Origin: Arthrobacter sp. 9V | Lineage (GTDB): Bacteria > Actinomycetota > Actinomycetes > Actinomycetales > Micrococcaceae | Assembly: GCF_902506065.1 (NCBI RefSeq) | Contig: NZ_LR732912.1 | Location: 4,741,525 to 4,805,524, forward strand | Direction of reading: 5' to 3' | DNA length: 64,000 nucleotides | In this document: one piece after another, positions 59,437 through 64,000 of the stretch | Layout of the letters: every line of letters begins with the position of its first letter | Numbering within the stretch: the stretch's first letter is position 1 | Translations under genes and position numbers: made by a program | Notes under the pieces: model-generated | The model's database searches: none | The model's input: the letters and a program-made list of their open reading frames with translations, nothing else | What the model was told of the DNA's origin: nothing

Positions 59437-60004
59437 CGTTCAACATGACCTTGGCCAAGGGCACTCCGTTGACGAGCCGTTCGAGTGTTTGGGGACTATC
59501 GCCCAGAAGTTCGCCCAAGGATGTCTGCTCTTCGGGCGTCAGCCAAAAGCACCGTCGACTGGCCCGCAGCACTCGAAGAGTAAGCAGCCTGTCCAGGATC
59601 TTTGCCAGCATCTTCTCCGATTCGTCGATCATGCCATGGGTTTGGACTACAAAGGGTGTGCCTCGAACCAGGCAAAGGAGGGCCGCCGGAAGCACTACCA
59701 AGTCACGTGCAAGGTGGAGGTGGACGACGTCTGCGTTCTTCAGTGTCCGCCACAGCGACGGCAGCATTGCCGGAGCGCAGAGTCCGGCGAACCCGGTACC
59801 GGGAATGATGCGCAGGGCCCTGAAAAGCCGGGTTCGCACCTCCGGACCAAAGTACGCCCCGTCCACGTCCCCGCGTGCACCAGCGAATATCTGGACCTGG
59901 TGTCCACGCTTTGAAAGTTCCGTCGCCTGGTTTTGCGCAACCCGAACGGGGCCGCCGTAGGCTCCATCCGGACTTACCAGGGTTACTACCTGAACAATTT
60001 TCAT
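59405..60004 (-). CDS. Glycosyltransferase N-terminal half (GT4, split by frameshift)
   Basis: A 199-residue frame that is the N-terminal domain of a GT4 enzyme: KIVQVVTLVSPDGAYGGPVR, then VHLHLARDLVVLPAALL and a PFVVQTHGMIDES strand. It stops at about the linker, where a GT4 enzyme would continue into its sugar-nucleotide-binding half; that half is encoded in the overlapping frame at 58423-59436. ATG 60004 begins at the first strand; the frame's upstream ATG is less likely. It follows the next glycosyltransferase after 7 bases. Confidence 0.72.
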   Translation of the reverse strand: MKIVQVVTLVSPDGAYGGPVRVAQNQATELSKRGHQVQIFAGARGDVDGAYFGPEVRTRLFRALRIIPGTGFAGLCAPAMLPSLWRTLKNADVVHLHLARDLVVLPAALLCLVRGTPFVVQTHGMIDESEKMLAKILDRLLTLRVLRASRRCFWLTPEEQTSLGELLGDSPQTLERLVNGVPLAKVMLNDVAAVEGHRG

Positions 60005-60011
60005 GGGGTTC

Positions 60012-61100
60012 CTAGTGATTCCTGCCATGACCGGTCTCCGCTAGAGTGCGTTCGATCGCCGCATAGTAGCGCTCCACCATGACGCTTTCTTTATGTCGGT
60101 CAGCGTGGGCTAAGGCGTCTTTCCGCCGGGCAGCGACGTTCTCCGGATTGCTGAGCAGTGTCCGGAGGTGGCTGCTCAACGATGCCGGGTCGAGTGGTGT
60201 GAAGGCAATTGCTTGCTCTCCGGCGGCATCAGGCAGCCCGCCATGATTCGCATAAACCACCACGCAGCCCGCGGCGGCCGCTTCCAGAGCCACGGTTCCG
60301 AAAGGTTCAGGCATCCGGCTTGGTATGACGACGATGGAATTCCGGTTCAGAATGCGGTTGGCCTCCTCAGGTCCCAAAGAGCCCAGGAATTTCACCGCGC
60401 CGCCCAAACCGCTCTTTTCGGCGAGGGTTTCAAGCGCCTCACGTTCGGTGCCATCACCCACGATTGTCAGTGTGAAGCCATCTATTTCTCCTACGAGCTC
60501 AGCTGTTGCCTGGATTAACAGGTCAACGCCCTTGTCTTGGCTCAGACGACCCAAGTACACGATTCCCAGCGGAGCGCGCACCTCGTCGTCGAGGACGGAG
60601 AAGAACTCGTCCCGATAGCTGTTCGGGATGACTTCAACGTCACCTTTTACGTGATTTGCCAGCACCTTGCTGTTTGCCACAAGGACATCCGCCCGCTCGA
60701 TGATCCGATACTTGGCGGCATACTTCAGCCGTTGGAAGCGGGACAGTTTTTCACCCGGCATGGTCACCCACATTCTGAGGGTGACCATCCAGGGCTTTCG
60801 GATCAGCACCAGCGGCCACCACAAGGAGATGGCCGGGTTGTTATGGAAAACGACGTCGGCCCTGCGCACCAACGCCAACAGGCGCCATGGGGATGGCCGC
60901 CTGAAGACGTCGTAAGGGAAAACCCGTGTAGGGCGGTCTTCCGGTGTATTGGTGATGACGGTTACTTCAGCCCCGTGCCGCATGAATCCACGCGCAAGGA
61001 TGTCGGACGTAATTTCCACTCCTCCGACGCTCGGATGGAACACATGCGCCACCAAGACGATTCGCGGTGGTCGCTGGCCGGTTTTCAGCTCATTGGCCAC
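60012..61100 (-). CDS. GT4-family glycosyltransferase
   Basis: A 362-residue GT4 enzyme. The N-terminal domain begins PPRIVLVAHVFHPSVGGVEI; the C-terminal one has LGIVYLGRLSQDKGVDLLIQ and MPEPFGTVALEAAAAGCVVV with the EX7E-like pattern. The frame opens at 61244 within the next gene, but a GTG at 61100 with GGGGGTGG upstream lies just after that gene's stop region and is preferred. It would add a sugar to the EPS repeat unit. Confidence 0.85.
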   Translation of the reverse strand: MANELKTGQRPPRIVLVAHVFHPSVGGVEITSDILARGFMRHGAEVTVITNTPEDRPTRVFPYDVFRRPSPWRLLALVRRADVVFHNNPAISLWWPLVLIRKPWMVTLRMWVTMPGEKLSRFQRLKYAAKYRIIERADVLVANSKVLANHVKGDVEVIPNSYRDEFFSVLDDEVRAPLGIVYLGRLSQDKGVDLLIQATAELVGEIDGFTLTIVGDGTEREALETLAEKSGLGGAVKFLGSLGPEEANRILNRNSIVVIPSRMPEPFGTVALEAAAAGCVVVYANHGGLPDAAGEQAIAFTPLDPASLSSHLRTLLSNPENVAARRKDALAHADRHKESVMVERYYAAIERTLAETGHGRNH

Positions 61101-62370
61101 GTACGCCACCCCCAATCTGTTGGAGAAATTGCGCTGTTCCCTCGCGGAAAGGCCCCCACCCGGATGCTCTGGCAATTTCCAGCGCTTTGGCACTTCGCTC
61201 TTCAACCAGTCCGGGATCGTCCAGGAAGCGGTGGAGTTCGGCAATGATCTGCTCAGGCGCGAAGCGTTCCACTACAGTTCCCGCACCTTGGGCCACCAGG
61301 TCCTCTACTCCGCTTCCTGCTGTAACCACCTCCGGCAGTCCTTGGCTCAATCCTTCCAACGCTGCAAGGGAACGGCCTTCAACAAGGCTCGGTAGCAACA
61401 GCACGTGATGCCTGCGCATTTCCTGGAGAATCTCGCTCCTGGGCATCGTCCCGCGGTAATCCACCGCTCCCAGCATGTCCTCAAGGGCAGGGAACGTCTC
61501 GCCAGGCAACTGGCCAATGGCAGTAACGTGCACGGCAGAAGAAAGGGCCTTGGCCGCAGACACCACGTCCGCGATCCCCTTCATGCCTACGATCCGGCCC
61601 ACGAACAACACCTTCAGAGGCCCCTTGCCGTCCCAGTTCAGCGGGGTTTGCCCGGGGCTAACATCAGGACAGCCGTAAGGTATCTCCACGATGTGACTGT
61701 TCACCCCAGCCGCACGCAAGCTCTTGGTTACTTGGGCGGACGGTGAGATCAGCCGGGTCGCCAACGAAAGCTCGAGGTCTTCCATAGCGTGGACCTTGTT
61801 CCGGACCAGGTCCTGGCGTGCCGTGACCGCCCAGCCGGGTGCCCGGCTTTCGAGTTGAGCGGCCCAGCTCCTGGTGGTGGCCCAGTGAACGTGCGGAACT
61901 TCCAGGATGGTTTCCATGTCGCGTTCCCTGGCCGCTTTGAACACCCTTGAAGCGAAGGTTGAGTATCCGTAGACCGCTGTGGGCTGATTCAGGCGACCGA
62001 GCGACTGGACCGCCTTGGTCTGCACCTGCTCTGCGACCCAGTGGGCGGAAAGAGGACCTGATCCTGATCCAAGCCGCCGGATGGCTGGCGGCTGCGCACG
62101 CAGAAGAAGATTGCGGACCAGCTCACTCGCCGGCGTGACGTGCAGCTGATGGTCTTCGATCATGGGAAACAGCCGGCGTTCAACCAGAGACCTTGCGGAC
62201 CGAAGCCAAGGCAATGCCTCCGAATCTGTCCAGCCGATCGCGGTGACAAAAGCAGACAACTGGCCGTGTTCGCTTAGCGCCGTCAGGGTCTGCCGGACGT
62301 TTTCGTTGCCAAAGGGGTGTACAAGGACCGTCCTCATGGCGTCGATATATGTACTTGGCGTGCTTCCCAT
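61090..62370 (-). CDS. GT4-family glycosyltransferase
   Basis: A 426-residue glycosyltransferase of the GT4 group. The C-terminal domain has KVLFVGRIVGMKGIADVVSA and LLLPSLVEGRSLAALEGLSQ, the usual GT-B text. The ATG at 62370 shares a base with the stop of the upstream gene (TAATG), supporting coupled translation; an alternative start is the ATG at 62337, right before the first strand TVLVHPFGNENVR. No ribosome site is seen for either. EPS assembly role. Confidence 0.83.
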   Translation of the reverse strand: MGSTPSTYIDAMRTVLVHPFGNENVRQTLTALSEHGQLSAFVTAIGWTDSEALPWLRSARSLVERRLFPMIEDHQLHVTPASELVRNLLLRAQPPAIRRLGSGSGPLSAHWVAEQVQTKAVQSLGRLNQPTAVYGYSTFASRVFKAARERDMETILEVPHVHWATTRSWAAQLESRAPGWAVTARQDLVRNKVHAMEDLELSLATRLISPSAQVTKSLRAAGVNSHIVEIPYGCPDVSPGQTPLNWDGKGPLKVLFVGRIVGMKGIADVVSAAKALSSAVHVTAIGQLPGETFPALEDMLGAVDYRGTMPRSEILQEMRRHHVLLLPSLVEGRSLAALEGLSQGLPEVVTAGSGVEDLVAQGAGTVVERFAPEQIIAELHRFLDDPGLVEERSAKALEIARASGWGPFREGTAQFLQQIGGGVRGQ

Positions 62371-63266
62371 TATGGTGTGTTGGCCAGGTCTGCGGCCACC
62401 GATGCGATGTCATCCGGACCAAAGACCGCAGCCAATTGGGTGTCGTTCTTGCCTTCGCTCACGTTCTCGTTGTGCAGGGCTTGTTCCTGTGATCGCGGGT
62501 AAATCGTGAGGTGTTGCCCGGCCGCGCCAATTACATGGCGTCGATAACCGTTGCGGATCGCCAGGGCATTCAGCCAGATGTCATCCGCTCGAGGAGTCAC
62601 TGCCATGAACGAAGTGCCGCAATCTCTCAACACGGTCTGAAACCGGGGTGGAAGAAGCATTCCTCCGACTCCGGTCATGAAATTGGCGTGGCTAATTGAA
62701 TCTACTGGTGCCGGTTGCCACGTGTTGTAGGGCGTTATGCCTTCGGAAGTGGAATCGGTGGTGATTCTGTGTGCCCGGTAACCCGGAATCTGTTCCTGTC
62801 CAGCGGCGTTCATGAGGCCCTCAAGCCAATGGTGCGGATACATGATGTCGTCATCGGCTACAGCGAGCGACAAGCCTTGGTCAGCGAAATCGCGGCAGTA
62901 CGGGAAGTACTTATTGTGCGGCCCAAGCTTTTCGCAATGGAGAATTTCAAGTCCTCTATTTTCCAGACGCTGGAGCATGGGATATGCGGACACGTCGAAG
63001 TCAGGCTCGTCGACCCAGAGAATCAAGCGGGATGGGCGGATCGAGCCGGCCGCAATGGATTCCAACGCATGGGCCACGATTCCCAGTCGGCGCCCATACG
63101 AGGTCATGCTTACGGCGACTCCGGCCGTACCGGTGACTAGTCGTCGGGAGAAGCGGTTACGGAGCCGTAGCCCGGAGATCAGCGCTGACTTGTAGAGCAG
63201 CCGAGGCACCCTGGGTAGCGCAATGTCCAGCGTGAGATGACGTCCTGGACTAGTTGGAAAGCGCAT
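62370..63266 (-). CDS. GT2-like (GT-A) glycosyltransferase
   Basis: A 298-residue GT-A-type enzyme. It has VAVSMTSYGRRLGIVAHALE, RPSRLILWVDEPD and a metal-binding Asp triplet in LAVADDDIMYPHHWLEGLM, with ADDIWLNALAIRNGY as a later helix. Such proteins are found among LPS/EPS glycosyltransferases. Its start overlaps the flippase gene's end by 17 bases, and its stop overlaps the next glycosyltransferase start. Confidence 0.78.
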   Translation of the reverse strand: MRFPTSPGRHLTLDIALPRVPRLLYKSALISGLRLRNRFSRRLVTGTAGVAVSMTSYGRRLGIVAHALESIAAGSIRPSRLILWVDEPDFDVSAYPMLQRLENRGLEILHCEKLGPHNKYFPYCRDFADQGLSLAVADDDIMYPHHWLEGLMNAAGQEQIPGYRAHRITTDSTSEGITPYNTWQPAPVDSISHANFMTGVGGMLLPPRFQTVLRDCGTSFMAVTPRADDIWLNALAIRNGYRRHVIGAAGQHLTIYPRSQEQALHNENVSEGKNDTQLAAVFGPDDIASVAADLANTP

Positions 63267-64000
63267 GTACTTTCTTCTTTCTTATTGTTCTTGTTAACGT
63301 TTTCAAGACCAGCTGAATGTCTTGGGACCTAAGCCCGTAGAAGCCTTGGATGCCCATCCCGAAGTGTGCGCGCAGCCAGACAATATTCATGGTCCCCGCA
63401 ACGATGCTGCCCACCAGAGTGGACAGGGCTGCTCCCATTGCACCCATCGTTGGTACCGTAATGAAGAGGACTGCCGTGTTGGCTACTGCTCCGATCACCA
63501 TTCCCCAACTCCGGAGGCCGGGACGCCCGCGGGCACTCAACCCAGCGCCGGCTACTGAGCCGGGGGTCCCCAAAGTGACCGCCGTCAGGATCACCCAGGT
63601 GACAGCGACCGCGCTCACAAAAGATGCTCCGAAAAACATTGGAATTGCCCATGGCAGGAGCACACCAATTCCGATACTCGCCAAGCCCGCGGCGGCTGAA
63701 GTTAGACGGGCTGTCTGTTGAAGGCGGCGCATGTCCTCGCGATCGTGGGAGCTTCCCGCATCTGCGGAAAATACGACATTGCGTACTGCTCCCGCCAGCG
63801 CTGCTGGAACCTCGCCAACACTGACTGCAACCGCATAGAGTCCCAGCTGCACCGGGCCCGCCAGTGGAATCATCAGTAGTTGATCCAGCCGCAGCAGCAC
63901 GACGCCCGCCAAGGAGCCAACCCATAGTCGACTCCCATAGTGGAACAGCCGGACTCTCTTTGCGGTGGCGTTCGTGGATCCTCGCCGGTATTCGATGAGA
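63250..64000 (-). CDS. Polysaccharide flippase (Wzx-like), partial
   Basis: The frame is open to the right edge, so only about the last 250 residues are visible. The text has several membrane helices with GSLAGVVLLRLDQLLMIPL, GPVQLGLYAVAVSVGEVPAA and LLPWAIPMFFGASFVSAV, matching Wzx/MATE-type lipid-linked oligosaccharide flippases. The apparent start at 63912 is a TTG inside a continuing reading frame and is not real. It would flip the lipid-linked EPS unit across the membrane. Its start and promoter lie outside the window. Confidence 0.85.
   Translation of the reverse strand, partial: LIEYRRGSTNATAKRVRLFHYGSRLWVGSLAGVVLLRLDQLLMIPLAGPVQLGLYAVAVSVGEVPAALAGAVRNVVFSADAGSSHDREDMRRLQQTARLTSAAAGLASIGIGVLLPWAIPMFFGASFVSAVAVTWVILTAVTLGTPGSVAGAGLSARGRPGLRSWGMVIGAVANTAVLFITVPTMGAMGAALSTLVGSIVAGTMNIVWLRAHFGMGIQGFYGLRSQDIQLVLKTLTRTIRKKKVHALSN

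Noticed and set aside
1-64000. CRISPR array, prophage or insertion sequence
   Set aside because: No repeat-spacer pattern, transposase, integrase or phage genes were seen.

Overview
The window is high-GC actinobacterial DNA, most likely from Arthrobacter/Paenarthrobacter or a close Micrococcales relative. Evidence: strong G/C bias at third codon positions, the rpsF-ssb-rpsR-rplI block followed by dnaB, the actinobacterial type of permeases and regulators, and EPS genes of actinobacterial style. It reads as ordinary chromosome near the replication origin side (ribosomal protein/dnaB block), followed by an accessory sugar-catabolism island and an exopolysaccharide (EPS) island at the right end. 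There is no rRNA, CRISPR array, transposase or integrase.

Layout. 1-2.9 kb: end of a sensor kinase, its NarL/LuxR response regulator and a penicillin-binding lipoprotein. 2.9-8.9 kb: an ABC-F ATPase, a DeoR regulator coupled to an MFS transporter, and two divergent PAP2-type genes, one fused to a diacylglycerol-kinase-like domain. 9-12.9 kb: an ABC-2 exporter with a DesK/NarX-type two-component pair. 13-21.4 kb: two amino-acid permeases, two tail-to-tail IclR-type regulators, a cyclase-family hydrolase operon, a dioxygenase-like lipoprotein and an M18 aminopeptidase. 21.5-25 kb: small membrane proteins, tRNA-Leu(GAG), and rpsF-ssb-rpsR-rplI with a leader that can hide the rpsF ribosome-binding site. 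25-40 kb: mixed housekeeping and hypothetical genes, including a PhzF-like enzyme, an ABC transporter, a very short Lsr2-like protein, an HMG-CoA-lyase/CoA-transferase pair, alpha/beta hydrolases and two membrane proteins with L7/L12-tail-like motifs. 40.2-42.1 kb: a cluster of DnaA boxes leading into dnaB.

42.9-51.1 kb is a sugar or polyol catabolic locus. A minus-strand arm (TIM-barrel isomerase, SDR dehydrogenase, DhaK-DhaL kinase, RpiB-type isomerase) faces a plus-strand arm (MHS-family importer, split transketolase, GntR regulator). A recurring ACTGT-N2-ACAGT palindrome in the shared promoter and before the GntR gene looks like the regulator's operator. The enzyme set suggests uptake, oxidation, phosphorylation and isomerisation of a small polyol or ketose, with entry to the pentose phosphate pool through transketolase; the substrate is not proven.

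51.4-64 kb is an EPS locus: an HPr-kinase-like/PqqD-like fusion, a Tat-type secreted Ig-like protein, a LuxR-type regulator, a polyprenyl glycosylphosphotransferase, a Wzz/BY-kinase, several glycosyltransferases and a flippase running off the right edge. Two separate PqqD-like domains, one on a P-loop protein and one on a glycosyltransferase that is split by an apparent frameshift, are the most unusual feature of the window.
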